26,226 nucleotides of DNA from Welwitschia mirabilis (GCA_051453625.1 JBOZIK010000001.1:102923173-102949398); one strand, 5' to 3'; positions 1-11,282 are shown, counted from the stretch's first letter. Program-made: numbers and translations. The notes: generated by a model not told the origin, from the letters alone.

Positions 1-449
1 GAGAATTGTGCAGGATCATCTTCTAAAAATGGGCGTTCTTATAGGAGGATCAAGATTTTTGGCTACTTTAAGAATTAAGTTGCTTTAGTTGATGATTTAT
101 TTGCATAGTGATTTGAGAAATGTTTTTCCTATTATTCCTGTAAGGGAACACAATAAAATTTTTTTAAAATAAATTTTTTTATTTTATTTTAGAAAAGTTG
201 CCTTATACTATTTTTATTTTATTAGAAGCATATCAATTCCATTAAAGGAAATTCAAACTAAATAATTTATTAAATTGTTAAGATAATCTGAAATGATTTT
301 AAAACTTTGAAGCTTTTCCTTAGCTGAAACAGAATTTAATGATTATTCATGCTATTGAATTGAAAATATTTGGATACACATTTCATCATAGACTAAAATA
401 TTCTTCTACTTTTTTTCTCTATTGATTTTTTTTTAAGGGAGAAAGGGGA

Positions 450-452
<3 letters not shown>
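1..452. other. AT-rich non-coding flank
   Basis: No open frame with recognisable similarity is present on either strand. The stretch is dominated by T- and A-runs. In the orientation of the neighbouring Athila/Tat element this is downstream of the polyprotein, so part of its 3' LTR could lie here. I found no sequence here that matches the presumed 5' LTR side beyond 6215, so that is only positional inference. Confidence 0.5.
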
Positions 453-487
<35 letters not shown>

Positions 488-497
488 NNNNNNNNNN
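453..497. repeat. 35-G homopolymer ending in a 10-N gap
   Basis: A run of 35 consecutive G (453-487) is preceded by a short purine-rich stretch and followed directly by ten N (488-497). A long G run stopping at a gap is typical of a place where sequencing or assembly failed. It may equally be a genuine G-tract that caused the failure. The length should not be trusted. Confidence 0.85.
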
Positions 498-982
498 CTA
501 GCTATGTCTTAGATGACTCCTGGGACATAACTATTTCTCAACTTTTTATTTTCACAACTTAAGTTAACCACAATGAGGAGAGTGCAACCATTGTCATAGG
601 AGTAAGAACCTATAAGAAATATATATAGATATTCAGATCATGGCCAATTAACCTCTTAGTGGAGTTTTCACAGTGACCATATTACACTGCCAAAGGTCCC
701 TCTCAGGAATATTTGTAATGCATTTACTATAGAACATTGTAGTACCCTTCCCTACAAACTACCACTCTCCACCCTTCTTTTTTCTTTTCTAATAATATAG
801 ATATTTATACTACAAAAGATATTTTATTTTATGATGCAATTTGTTTCCTTAATCTTCTTAATAAAAATAATGTACAATCCTCTATTAAAGACTTACCAAG
901 TTATCTTCTTACTTTATAATCATTACATTTATCTTAAACAATCTAGTGAATTAGTAGCTTGAATAAGCTTTAAAGAAATGGC
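498..982. other. Non-coding region next to the Athila-type polyprotein end
   Basis: No coding similarity was recognised. The stretch contains a pyrimidine-rich tract at about 757-800 that reads as a purine-rich tract on the minus strand, downstream of the integrase stop. That is where an LTR retrotransposon's polypurine tract and 3' LTR start would be expected. The 3' LTR itself was not confirmed, because no matching second copy was found. A second 10-N gap follows at 983-992. Confidence 0.4.
757..800 (-). promoter_or_regulatory. Candidate polypurine tract of the Athila/Tat element
   Basis: On the minus strand this tract is almost entirely A and G and lies about 215 bases beyond the integrase stop codon. 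In LTR retrotransposons such a tract resists RNase H and primes plus-strand DNA synthesis just before the 3' LTR. The call rests on position and composition only. Simple purine-rich runs are common in this AT-rich DNA, and no LTR border was verified beside it. Confidence 0.25.
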
Positions 983-1013
983 NNNNNNNNNNTATCTAAT
1001 CTTGGAATTTGCT

Positions 1014-2267
1014 TTATAGGTAAAGTAAAAGTATTCTTTTCGTCCTATCAGGGTTTCTTAAATAATTTAGCACTAATTTACAATCATAGTACATTCTTGC
1101 TTTTTGCCCGTTAACTTGATAGGTTACTTTTTCTTCAGAATCATATATTTCAATGGCTCTATTTCCTAAAATTTTTATTATGGTGTAGGATCCCAGCCAG
1201 TTTTTTTTTATATTTTTTTTTTGATAGATTTACTTAGGGTCATAAGTTAATATAGAATTTCCTACATTAAAATTCAATTTTCTGATTCTGTTAAAATGAT
1301 ATATTTTAATTTTTTATTGTATAAGTTCTTTATGCAAAAGAGCTTCTTTTCTATTTCAATCTAAAATATTCAAGTTTTTTATCCATTATTTTTAAGTTGT
1401 ATCTAAGTCAAATTTTAATCCTTCAGCCAATTTAAATATTTTTATCCTAAATTTAATTGGCAAAATAGCCATTTTTCCATATATTACTTCATAGGAGGTA
1501 AATCTTGTGGTATGTTTACAAGTTGTTCTATAAGCCCATAGATCTTTATTTAATTTATCAGCCCAATTTGTTTTCTTAGTATTTATGAATTTTATTAATA
1601 TTATATTTAATTCTCTACTAGTTACTTTAGCTTAGCCATTATATTGAGGGTAATAGGTAGCAGAGAGTTTATGATGGATTCCGAGTTTGGTCAAAATTTT
1701 CTCAAAGGCTTCACTAGTAAAATGAGTTCTTCTATCAGATATGAGACTTCAGAGGGCTCCAAATCAATAGATAATATTTTTAAGAAAAAAGTTAACTATG
1801 ATTTGCCTTAGCCTCAGTCCATTTAATAAAGTAATCAACATAGACCAAAATATATCTTTTTCTAAAGGATAAGGGATTGATATCTCTGATAAAATCTATT
1901 CTCTAAATATCAAAAGGTTTAATTGTCTAAATCCATTGTTGTAGCATTTCTATCTTTTGGCTAAATGTGTTTTGTCTTTGACATTTATCATAATTTTTGA
2001 TATAAGCATTTAAATTCTTAAATATGATGGGTCAGTAGCATCCCATATGGAGAATTTTATTCTTATTCTTCTTCCTCCATAATGTCATCCTACTTCATGA
2101 GCTTTCTTTAAGATTTTACTTTGTAGGTTTTTCTCTATACATCTTCTGATAACATGATCTTTACATTTTCTAAATAAAACATTATCATGCCAAATATAAT
2201 GTCTAGATTCCCTTAATAATTTTTTTCTTTCATAGTAATTCATAAAAAATTTTAATCTTTTACTCAT
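1014..2267 (-). pseudogene. Integrase, Athila/Tat element (broken)
   Basis: Integrase inserts the reverse-transcribed element DNA into the host genome. The N-terminal H2C2 zinc-binding block is at about 2085-2267 (YIWHDNVLFRKC...IRRC). The core follows at about 1480-2040, with the CQR...RIDF block carrying the first Asp and SDRRTHFTSE the second. The catalytic Glu position, in the block that normally reads NGQAEV, reads NG-stop-AKV, so Glu is Lys (codon at 1626-1628) beside a stop. The C-terminal domain at about 1014-1250 is well kept, with GNRAIEIYDSEE and VTYQVNGQKARMY. The frame ends with a stop at 1014-1016. Several internal stops and frame changes make it non-functional. Confidence 0.88.
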
Positions 2268-2329
2268 AAAAAAGTTAACTATATTAGCATACTATGGATT
2301 TGTTGTTACCTATAAAAGATGTTCATTTA

Positions 2330-2830
2330 GAAACTCATTTATTTTGTTTATCTATTCTTCATATGGAAAATATAATCTTGAGAGCTGATCTAATAATACA
2401 TTTTCTGTCCCTTTCCTATTAATAATTTTTAAGTCAAACTCTTGCATTAATAGTATCTATCTCATAATTCTCTATTTGACTTCTTTCTTGTTCATCAAAA
2501 ATCTAACGGCACTATGGCTAGTATGAACTTTTACTTTGTAACCTAAAATATAATGCCTGAATTTTTCTAATACCATTACCACTGCGAACAAATATTTCTC
2601 TGTTACTATGTAATTTTGTTAAGCAAGTTTAATGTTTTTTTTAATATAGGCAATGGAATAAGGTTTATTGTATTCATCTTTTTATCCTAAAACTACTTCC
2701 ATAGCATGACTAGATGTGACAGTCATGATGTAAAATGGTCTTGCCTAATTTGATCCTTATAAAATAGGTGGTAAGCATTTTGACATTTATTAGTCCACTC
2801 ATAATTCACGTTCTTCTATAGAAGATTACT
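2330..2830 (-). pseudogene. RNase H domain, Athila/Tat element (broken)
   Basis: RNase H removes the RNA strand of the RNA/DNA hybrid during reverse transcription. Recognisable blocks on the minus strand are VTEKYLFAVVMVLEKFRHYI, then KVKVHTSHSAVRFLMNKKEV, then LLMQEFDLKIINRKGTENVL, in the order and spacing of the Ty3/gypsy RNase H and its tail. In related elements the HTSH block usually reads YTDH, so an acidic residue has become Ser. The domain continues straight from the RT. Stops interrupt it several times. Confidence 0.85.
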
Positions 2831-2839
2831 TAAAAGTTT

Positions 2840-3705
2840 AGCAATTTCACTGAAATTATATATGAATCTTCTATAATATCCAACATGTATTAGGAAAGAT
2901 TTCAATTCTTTTAGTTTGGTTGAGGTTGGAATATCTTTTATAGTGTTAATTTTCTATTCATTAGTTTCAATCCCATTTTCAAATATCCCATGTCCTAACA
3001 CTATGTCTTCTATTACTATAAAATGACTTTTTGACTAGCTAAGTATAAGATGTTTTTCTTTGCATCTCTCTAAAACCTTTTCCAATCTATTGAGTGAATC
3101 TTCAAAATTATTTTCAAAAGTTGAAAAATCATCCATTAATACTTTAACTGATCTTCCTATCACATCTTTAAAAATGCTATTTACTAACATTTGAAAAGTA
3201 GTGGGAGTAATACATTGTCCAAATGGTAGTATCTTATAGGCATAACTACCCCATTAATAAGGAAAAGTTGTTTTGTCTTGGTCCTCTAAACCTATAGGAA
3301 CTTGGTTATAGCCATTATATTCATCCAGAAAGCTATAATATTGATTTCCAAATAGTCTTTCTAAAACATAATCTATAAATGAAAGAGAAAAATGATCTTT
3401 ATAAGTTGTAGTATTTAACATTCAAAAGTCTATACACACTCTTCATTTATTTCCTTTCTTTGACACAGTCATAATAGGACTAACCCATTTTGAATAGGAT
3501 ATACAATAAATGAATTCCACATCCAAGAGTTTTAAAATCTCTTATTTAATTATCTCTTACATGTGTGAGTTACATCTTCTTTCTGGTTTCTACTTGGTTT
3601 GAAATAGGTATCCAAATAAATTCTATGTTTTCATATTTTTGGATCTATTCCCTTAATATTTGTATGATCCCAAGTAAAGGCTTTCTTCCTTTTAGTCAAC
3701 ATCCT
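2840..3705 (-). pseudogene. Reverse transcriptase, Athila/Tat element (broken)
   Basis: This is the RNA- and DNA-dependent DNA polymerase that copies the element's RNA. On the minus strand the blocks appear in family order: EILKLLDVEFIYCISYSKW, VSPIMTVSKKGNK, stop, RVCIDF, FLDEYNGYNQVPIG, then SVKVLMDDFSTFENNFEDSL, then RCKEKHLILS. The catalytic MDD is at 3128-3136 and both Asp codons are intact, unlike the other two RTs in this window. The tether after RT continues with YYRRFIYNFSEIAKLLSNLL. Stops replace Trp and other codons at several points, so the protein cannot be made in one piece. Confidence 0.9.
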
Positions 3706-3731
3706 TTTAAGTTTTCTTTTTTGAAAATGAG

Positions 3732-4319
3732 TTAAATTATGACCAGATGTCTGTTAGGAGTTAATTTAATATACTCTAGCCCTTTCTTAAGTAGAGGCTT
3801 TTCTATCTCTTGAATTATCAAATCTTCCTCCTCATATTTTTTCTCATTTTGTTTATTTAACGTTAGGTTAACTTCTTGTGTTAGAATTGAATTGGTTCTT
3901 ACTTCTGTTTTTTGTATCATCTCTTCAACTACCATTGCATTAAGAAGTTTGATATCTTTTTTAAGATCTTCTATACTAATTTCCATTACCCTTCTCTTAG
4001 AATAAATAGTAGTATCAGCAATAGCCATCCAAGGTCTCCCTAGAATTACTACATGGATATCTCCTTGAGTCTTCATCACCAATTAATCTATCAAGTACAT
4101 AAAGCCTTAGAGTTTGATGGGTATGCCCTTTAGAAGTTCTTCTAGTATTACTGCTAAGCCATCTTCTAAGTACACTTTTCCTTGGTGAGGTGTTAGTTTT
4201 AGTTTTCCCAATTCTTCATAAGTTTTATAGGTTATAACATTTATGCTTATTCCTAAATCCACAAGCACTTCTAATTTGAGTTTTCTATCAATTTTTACAT
4301 CTATATCATAGGTGTTCAA
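3732..4319 (-). pseudogene. Aspartic protease, Athila/Tat element (two open fragments)
   Basis: This is the retropepsin-like protease that would cut the polyprotein. The upstream fragment (4107-4319) carries LEVLVDLGISINVITYKTYE, matching the D-L-G active-site loop found in Athila-type proteases, with the catalytic Asp present. The downstream fragment (3732-4082) carries VVILGRPWMAIADTTI, the family's ILGRP block, then about 80 poorly conserved residues leading towards RT. A stop near 4085-4106 separates the pieces. A further upstream block at about 4540-4640 (PLPFPMRI...) matches the linker that usually precedes this protease. Confidence 0.85.
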
Positions 4320-4339
4320 GAATTATTATACTTTTCATG

Positions 4340-4937
4340 TTGTTTATTTTGAAGAACTTGAATGGAAGCCTAGGAAGCTTGATCTTTCATTACCATTTTA
4401 ATTTATTTCTCCTTCTTGCCTTTTTTTTTTTTTTTTTTTTTACTCTTCTATTTTGAACACATGCTTTTCATTTGTTTCTAGTACATAGGCATATCTTTTA
4501 ATAACTTTAAAAGAAGTAATGATATAATCATATCTTTTAAAATCCTTGTTAAATATTCTATATCTTTTTTAACTTTTGGATGTTCTATTTGTTTAATTCT
4601 CATTGGAAAAGGTAAAGGATTTGCTGAGGCATCATCCATTATTTTTCTTTTAGTCTCTTTCTCTTCTTTACCTAGATGATTTCTTTAATTGATGTTCTTT
4701 CTCTATGATTCATATGTCACTTTTTATTTCCTTACTTCTCTAGGGTCAGTTGAGTCTAAGCATGAATTTTTCCTTATTTTTTCTTTATTTCTAATTTTTC
4801 TCTCATGTTCTTTAAGTCTCTTTTTCTTCAACTTCTACAATAATCATATTATTCTTGCCTTTTTAAATTGGCATACCTTTGTTAAAGCCTTTCTATTTTA
4901 ACTTCTCATTTTCTACTTTGATAAGGATATGGTTTCT
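4340..4937 (-). pseudogene. Gag-protease linker with 21-T tract
   Basis: On the minus strand about 4450-4640 reads NPLPFPMRIKQIE, then KDIEYLTRILKDM, then LLKDMPMY. This resembles the conserved linker between gag and protease in Athila/Tat polyproteins. It is followed by a run of 21 T on the plus strand (4421-4441), read as poly-A and so Lys codons in the element's sense. The rest, up to the N gap, is low-complexity A/T with no clear domain. A homopolymer of this length is a likely site of length error. Confidence 0.6.
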
Positions 4938-5102
4938 NNNNNNNNNNNNNNNNNNNNNNNNNNNNNNNNNNNNNNNNNNNNNNNNNNNNNNNNNNNNNNN
5001 NNNNNNNNNNNNNNNNNNNNNNNNNNNNNNNNNNNNNNNNNNNNNNNNNNNNNNNNNNNNNNNNNNNNNNNNNNNNNNNNNNNNNNNNNNNNNNNNNNNN
5101 NN
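4938..5102. other. Assembly gap, 165 N
   Basis: 165 undetermined bases interrupt the gag-to-protease part of the Athila/Tat element. Apparent open frames running through the N block are artefacts. The two flanks do not repeat each other. Confidence 0.99.
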
Positions 5103-6190
5103 TCACACTATCAGTCACTTTTTTAGCTACTTCTTCCATAAGACTGATATGTTTTAAGCTATACATACTATAATCTACTCCTTGGGTATGTACTTCATTT
5201 ACCTTTTTCTTCTTTTCATTTTCTTGTCCACATCCTTGACTCATGTTATAAAACTGAGTAATGGCTTCTCCTAATTCTTAAACATTCTTTGTCTTGATGC
5301 TTCCTCTACATAAAAAGCCTAATTCTTTCAATGTTTGACTCTACAATTCTCTAAGTAAGGCCTTGAATCATTCCCTAGATGTACGTCCATAATTAGGATA
5401 TTTAGCTAACAAAATGTTATACCTATTCATGGATTCATTAAATATTTAATTATCTCTTTGTTTAATGTTCAATATTTATTGCCTTAGATCTTTAACCATC
5501 CTCATGGGTTAAAATTTAACTAGAAAAGCATGTTTAAGAGTTCAACATCAACTAAAATCATAATTAGAATTATTATGATACCATAGTGGAGCATCTCCTT
5601 TTAAGGAAAAATAAAAATATCTTAGAAAGTCAAATTCTAAGTCAAGATAATTAGCTTTACAAAAGGCATCAAACAGGCTTAGATTTAATAGAAGTTATTC
5701 TGACTTTTTACCCTCAAAAGTGGGTATCATTGTAGTATTTATATTCCTTATTTTATCTTGTTGTTGTAAGTCTATAGCATTAATAGGATAGAAATCTCCT
5801 AGCCAATGGATATCATGATTTAATGGTCTCTAATCTCCATCATCTTCCCAATAGCATCTTGTTACAAAGTTCTTTTCAACCCTTTTTATCTGAACTATGT
5901 GAGAAGATTTTCCTTGTGGGTGAGGCAATGTAAAAATAAATATGCAATTTCTACTTAAATTCATTTATCAATTTGAAAAATATTTATTCCATTACCATCT
6001 TTCGAAGGGTGACTTCATATCCTCCATAAAATCTTCTTATTCTGCTTCTATTTTAATGTTATTTTCAGTCCGCTCGTCTAGACCATATAAATGTGTGTCT
6101 CTAATATATTGCCTATTTCATCCCACCATTTACCTTGGTTATCTTATTGAATCATATTTTTTATCATCTCTACTAGTTGAGTTTAGTGTT
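5103..6190 (-). pseudogene. Gag, Athila/Tat element (broken)
   Basis: Gag forms the virus-like particle that packages the element's RNA. The diagnostic retrotransposon gag core lies at about 5530-5740 on the minus strand, with TMIPTFEGKKSE, then FDAFCKANYLDLEFDFLRYF, then FSLKGDAPLWYHN. This matches the family pattern of PxFxGxxxE followed by LKGxAxxW. The coding sense can be traced from just inside the primer-binding site (STSRDD near 6180). The N-terminal part is poorly conserved. An open fragment at 5103-5244 is a Lys-rich linker running into the N gap. Multiple stops break the frame. Confidence 0.78.
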
Positions 6191-6208
6191 GCCTTTTTTC
6201 TAGCGCCA
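6191..6208 (-). promoter_or_regulatory. Candidate primer-binding site, Athila/Tat element
   Basis: On the minus strand the site begins TGGCGCTAG, directly before the traced gag. A primer-binding site normally starts TGG, complementary to the CCA end of a tRNA, a few bases inside the 5' LTR. Athila/Tat elements often have TGGCGCC here, so the last C would have become T. A TG at 6215-6216 on the plus strand (CA on the element's strand) could be the LTR edge, leaving a 6-base spacer. The tRNA cannot be named safely. Confidence 0.5.
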
Positions 6209-6214
6209 AAATAA

Positions 6215-7204
6215 TGGGTACTTATGTGATGAAATAATTATAGAAAATATCACAAAAAAATATAAAATAATACTAGAAAAATGCAAAAAATATGCTTCTA
6301 TTACTCTAAAATAAGCTTACACCATTAAATAAAAATAACTAGAGGATTATTAAAGAACTAGTTGAGATTCAAACATTTAGTTTAAAATGCATCATCACAA
6401 TAGTCTCATAATGAAGTTACTTGAACTAGTCAGGTTGGTTTATTACTACTAAATTACTATGTATATAACTAAATTACTATGTACATATATTATAATAAGG
6501 AGAAATGAAAAAAGTAGTGAAGCATGATAGAAATCAAATGAGATACTGGACAATACTTATTTTTAAGTACTATTAATTATTTTAGTTTATGTTCAGCTAC
6601 ATAAACAAGAGTAAATAAAAATAATATTACTTTTTCAAGTAATAGAACATGCACAAAATGATACTCAAATATGCTTTTCAAATTTATATTAAAATACTCA
6701 TTGTTACATAAAGATGTGCTAAGCTTTGTATTTTACTTTGCAGGTAACACCTTAGAGTATGAAAATATTGCTACGCCATTTATAGGATAGCTAGAGCTCC
6801 CTTTCTTAACCTTCTTGCTTAGTTTATTCCTAGAATTTTCTTTCAAAAAGATCTCCATCTTGAGTGGTAATCCCTTTCTTATACCCTTATTTGTTTTTTT
6901 TATTTCATTCTTTGCTCCTTAGGAATAGGTATATGGTTGGGTTTATTATTGCTTCTCCACCACCTCAATGTTCTCTCTCATCTTTATGCCATATGGCATT
7001 CGGTACTTGGAACACAATAATAAAATATATACATACTAATGTACTAACATACTAACTAACTAACCTATTTATTAGTAAGTATATTGATAAAGAAAAACAT
7101 CTATTGTTATTTAAAATGCATAATTAAGATAATAAAAATAATTCATTAATAAGCAAGATTTACATCAAAATTTATCATATCATAGCATTTTTACGTATTT
7201 CATG
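6215..7204 (-). other. Possible 5' LTR of the Athila/Tat element, and non-coding DNA
   Basis: The region begins at the inferred LTR edge just outside the candidate primer-binding site, so the element's 5' LTR should start here and run to higher coordinates. It is AT-rich and non-coding. No matching copy was found in the first kilobase of the window, so neither the length nor the outer end is known. It holds a short 20-bp tandem repeat at 6451-6490. Confidence 0.35.
6451..6490. repeat. Two-copy 20-bp tandem repeat
   Basis: AAATTACTATGTATATAACT (6451-6470) is followed at once by AAATTACTATGTACATATAT (6471-6490). The first 13 bases of the two copies are identical and the 3' part differs at four positions. 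No function is evident. Confidence 0.8.
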
Positions 7205-7415
7205 ATTAGTTTTTGGTATATCATTCCTTATGCAACTATAAACTTGAAAAGGTTACATGACAAAGTTTAAAATTAGTTTTTCTAATAAAACAGGCATAAA
7301 TAAATAAGACATAATTAAATTTGGAAAATTAACAACTAGACTATGCTAAAGTAACCTTAATTTCTTAATCATTAATTACTTAAGATGAATATCACTTTTT
7401 ACATGTTATCATACT
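7205..7415 (+). repeat. Direct repeat copy A (pairs with 13299-13490)
   Basis: About 200 bases here align with 13299-13490 in the same orientation. Shared landmarks in order are TTTTTGGTA, CTTATG, AACTATAAA (GCTATAAA in copy B), GCATAAAT, ACATAATTAAAT, AAATTAACAA and TTAATTACTTAAGAT. The copies differ by many substitutions and small indels. They could be LTRs or LTR parts of one element spanning about 7.2-13.5 kb, or two independent members of one dispersed repeat family. Confidence 0.8.
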
Positions 7416-8825
7416 CTTTAACCAACCTTTACTAGTCTCATAGCAAAAAGTGTGACAAACATGAATAACATAGAAAAAGTACAAGTTGAAATAATTTAAG
7501 TAACAAGCAAATGTAATGAAAAAATGTTTTAAAAAAGAGCCAATTTAATTTACAATCAAACTTAAGAAAAAGAATCAAGCATAAAATATAGATGCTTAAG
7601 TGCAAAGACCACTCCCCTTAACCGAAGTTAAACTTTATCCTTAAAGTTTGAAAAATACTAGAAAGTGAAGTAAAAACAATGAGGAATGAATGATGCATGT
7701 TCTAATGTAGTTTGAAAAGAGCTAACAAAGAAAATTACTAAAAATAAGTACATGGAAAAAATAAAAAGTAAAAACAATACCACTTATATTTAAAAATGCA
7801 TGAAAATAGAGTAATAATGAAAAAAGATTTTATGAGAAATAGCTAAATGATAAGGCTCCATAAATGACTATTGTAGATGAAAGTGATAGAAAGAGGAAAA
7901 AGATGAAAAGTGAAGAGAAAGAAAGTTAAAACTAAAGAAAAGGTAAAAATTAATTAGATAAAGAAAGTATCCAAATAAGAGGGGAAATGGATGAAGACCA
8001 AGTTATAATATAATTTTGTAAAATATCATGACCTATCAATGACCTGAGATGATTTTATATATTAAAAAAAAATCTATGTGAAAGATTAAGATGAATAGAG
8101 AAAAAGGGATGGCTTCACTAGTAATGACTTATGGCGATGTCAGTTTTCTATGTTAAAATAGCACATGCTAGAAACAAATAATAGAGAAGGATGTATGATG
8201 TTTGTAAATGTAAGGGATGAGGCCATGAAATAACACAAAGGCTTGGCATGAATAAGAATTTAGTAAAATCAAAGTCTAAGTATCATTTGATTTCAATAAC
8301 AATGTAGATGAATTTGGTCATAATGACCCCTGGAAGAAGAGATTTCATCACAACAAACATAGATATATCTTTAAGTGTGCTTTCTAATATAGATGAAAGG
8401 GCAAATGTATGTGGTATGAGTGAGTGCATGTGATATGTAATAGTGTAATTAATGTAAATGAAGTAAATGAAAATCTAATTAAGACTCTACTGTACATATC
8501 ATGAATGAATGAGACTATGAAACAAAAGTAATGGCCTAAATAAGTTAATTTAATTATGGATCTAAATTAAAATAAGACAAGGCATTGATGAAGTAGATTC
8601 ATGTAAATTAAGAGTAGTAAAAAGATCTTAAGTAACAAATGTTAAAACAAGTAAATCATAAAAAGACTTTAATCATACCTTAAGTTCTTTTCTTTCCATT
8701 CCTCTTTCATAAATAACTAAGTTTTGAGAATTTGATCCTATTTAGCATTTAGTATTATGACACTTCCTTCCTATAGATTTAACATGTTGTACTAGAAGGA
8801 TTTAGTGCTACATTGCTAGCGAGTG

Positions 8826-8908
8826 TCTATAGCCCCAATGTAAATGTATGTGTTACAAATGGATCATCAGAGATGCATTACCAATAAGCGTTCATAGCCC
8901 CAGTGTAA
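8826..8908 (+). repeat. Short repeated motif pair
   Basis: TCTATAGCCCCAATGTAA (8826-8843) recurs as TTCATAGCCCCAGTGTAA (8891-8908), 65 bases downstream. Each is preceded by a similar CATTGCTAGCG- or CATTACCAATAAGCG-like stretch. This looks like an old tandem duplication of a roughly 65-bp unit. The GCCCC core stands out in otherwise AT-rich DNA. Confidence 0.6.
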
Positions 8909-11149
8909 TTAACTAATCCTAATAGAAATGATCATAAAAATGTGGAAAAATAGCCTTAAGATTTTTCATGCTTTTATTTCTCTTTTTTTTTTATATATTT
9001 ACAACACATGAAAGAGGTCATTGGATCATTAGCGTAAAAGAGAAATGATCTCATCCCCATAAATTCCTTGAAATAAAGAAACATCATGAGAGAAGATAAT
9101 TCATCTTTTTTCTTAATTCCAAATTAAAGACATCAAGTAACTGCAATCCGTAATAAAGGAACTCAAAGATAAAGAAGAATTTTCTTTTAAAAAGTAAGGA
9201 TTCATCTAATCTCAACTAAAACAATGGAATGGCAAAGATTTCTTATTCTTATTTATATGAAAAGGCCACTATCGAGGATCAGTAAGTCCCATAAACTCAT
9301 AGTAAAATCGAAGAGATGGGTGATCACCAACCTTACGAAATAATGTAACAATGGAAGAAGTAAGTGAAATTTGGAATTACTTATGTAAAAAGACTTAAGG
9401 CAATTATTATATAAGTGATAATGATTGTGTGGTTTCATGAGAGAGGTACCATTAAGGTACATTGAGTTCATTATGAGTAGACCTACCCATCATACGTTTA
9501 ATCTAGATCAAGATCATGCAATGAAACTAAACTTTTCTCATAGTAGGGTTTTCTAGTGTAATGTATGGTTAAAGGCTTAAAAGTATGAAAGATATAAAGT
9601 TCAAGGATATAAAGGCTATGAATGGCTAATGGGTTATGGAATGAGAGAGAACCAAATAAATTTTTACACATGCACCTATGAAGTTAGAAAGAACATCAAT
9701 GTAAATGGTAAAGTCTATACATTTAAGATATGAAAGTTTCCGTCTTATAACTAACTCAATCTTTCTTAACAAATCTTGTAAGACATCATTTTAAGATGAA
9801 GACAAAGGTAAGTAGCTAGTCACTAGGCATAAAGAATTCTCATAAAGTTAAGTATGCATAAGATCATTAGAAGATTGTTGTAACTCAAAGAAAGGTCTAT
9901 CTTGTACATTAAGATTTGAATCTTGCTCAAGATATAGAGATGGCAAGAATTCTTTATATAATGAATCATGTATGGGTTATGTTTTAATGTTCTCCTACTT
10001 ACAAGGGTTGCTAAAAGACTTATTCTCAAATATATGAATCTTCTCAAGTGTATAAATTTCCTCAAATAATTGAATTTTGTCAATTTGTTGTTCATCCTCT
10101 AATAGAACCTCATTATTTTCTTCTCATTTCTAAAGAGTGTGGCTTAGGTTTTAGTAATTTAAGTATCATTACTATGTTCAAATTTCCTAGAATTAGGGTC
10201 TAGAAATGTAGGAATCTCCTCGTCTTCTTACTGGTTAAATATCTTAATGATTTGAGGAGTGTTTGATTCAAGTATTGCATATTTTTCTTGAGTCTTTATA
10301 AGGTGCAAGAGGTTTGTTGGTTAAAATTTTCTTGTGTGGTGCTGATGTGGTATGGACTTCCCATAATCCTTTTAAGGATATCTTCCAAGGAGTTTAAAGA
10401 GGATTGTTAAGTTTTTGATTACAAAGGATATTGATCAAAAGATGAAGAAAATTTGTAAGATGATGAGAGGTAAGGTTCATAATTGATGGTGGAATACATA
10501 GTCTCAAACTTTTCATAATAGAAGTGAGAATATTAAGGATCTAAATCATGGAAGTAAGATAAAAGTAAAATGGTATAACTCCATAGATATATATAAGAAG
10601 GTTGAGTAATGCATGGAGGAGAATCTAAGTATTAACATTAAAGGTAGACCTTGTTAGTCTATTTAGGTTAAGGATTAGATGATAGATGAGGTTTGTGATT
10701 TTGAGCAAAAGAGTAATAATTATAATTCATGTGGAGTTAATCGATGCACACGCTATGTAAAAGGTATTAAGATAATGCAAACATAAGATCTATCAAATAT
10801 GAAGGTATTTTAATACAAGAAGTCAATAGCATTATTAAGGAATAGGGTATTGTCAATAAGATGGTAAAAGATATTTTGAAAAAAAAAATGACAATAAAGC
10901 TCTAGAGAAAACTGACAATCTAGGATGATAGATCAGTTTAGTTAACTAATAGAAAAAGATTGAATACAGGCTTTATGAAGGGATAATGCAATACTAAAAA
11001 TATAATGTAAAGTAATGCAAAAAATGAAAATTACAAAACTAAATAATAAAAGTATCAAAGCAATTCTCTAGGATTTGTGTTGATGAAGTCCTCCTCCAAA
11101 AATTTATCTTTAAGTACCTACTAAGGAAGTCATCTAAGATATGGAAGAG

Positions 11150-11275
11150 ATGAGAGAAGGGATGGTAAAGAGAGAAGATTGATAGAAGAAAGGAAAATTT
11201 TTGTATTATTTTTTTTAATGTCTTTCCTTCAAGCCTATAAAAGCTCAACCCTTATAAGCAAATTTGACATACTGT
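11150..11275 (-). promoter_or_regulatory. Possible LTR-type promoter (TATA-like box and CT-rich leader)
   Basis: On the minus strand, CTTATAAGGG and CTTTTATAGGC are followed within 30-100 bases by a strongly CT-rich stretch (about 11150-11200). A TATA-like box followed by a pyrimidine-rich leader is a common arrangement in plant promoters and retrotransposon LTRs. The plus strand also reads TATAAAAG at 11236-11243, so the direction is not certain. Supported by composition only. Confidence 0.3.
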
Positions 11276-11282
11276 ATAATCT

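Larger units (their letters stand above)
1014..6208 (-). mobile_element. Degenerate Ty3/gypsy retrotransposon, Athila/Tat type
   Basis: Read on the minus strand, the order is candidate primer-binding site, gag, protease, reverse transcriptase, RNase H, integrase. That order, with integrase last, defines Ty3/gypsy. The lineage call comes from the RT active-site block, which reads VLMDDFS, the form usual in Athila/Tat, from the protease DLG (rather than DSG) motif, and from the H2C2 block starting YIWHDNVLF. No chromodomain follows the integrase. The reading frame is broken by many stops and shifts and by a 165-N gap, so this is an inactive fossil. Its LTRs could not be matched to each other. 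Confidence 0.9.

Noticed and set aside
4689-4901. Plus-strand 70-codon frame rich in Phe and Leu (membrane-like)
   Set aside because: The composition comes from T-rich DNA antisense to the Lys-rich gag linker. No start context or family similarity.
4879-5244. Open frames of 65-112 codons on both strands around 4.9-5.2 kb
   Set aside because: They run through the 165-N gap. Only a few dozen real codons flank it, and the plus-strand versions are antisense to the gag/linker remnant.
11236-11243. Plus-strand TATAAAAG as the promoter of a plus-strand gene
   Set aside because: No coding sequence follows on the plus strand, and the CT-rich leader pattern fits the minus strand better.
9253-11248. 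Minus-strand frames at 9253-9471, 9823-10095 and 11039-11248
   Set aside because: AT-driven Leu/Tyr/Ile/Asn/Ser composition, no homology recognised, isolated in a non-coding block.
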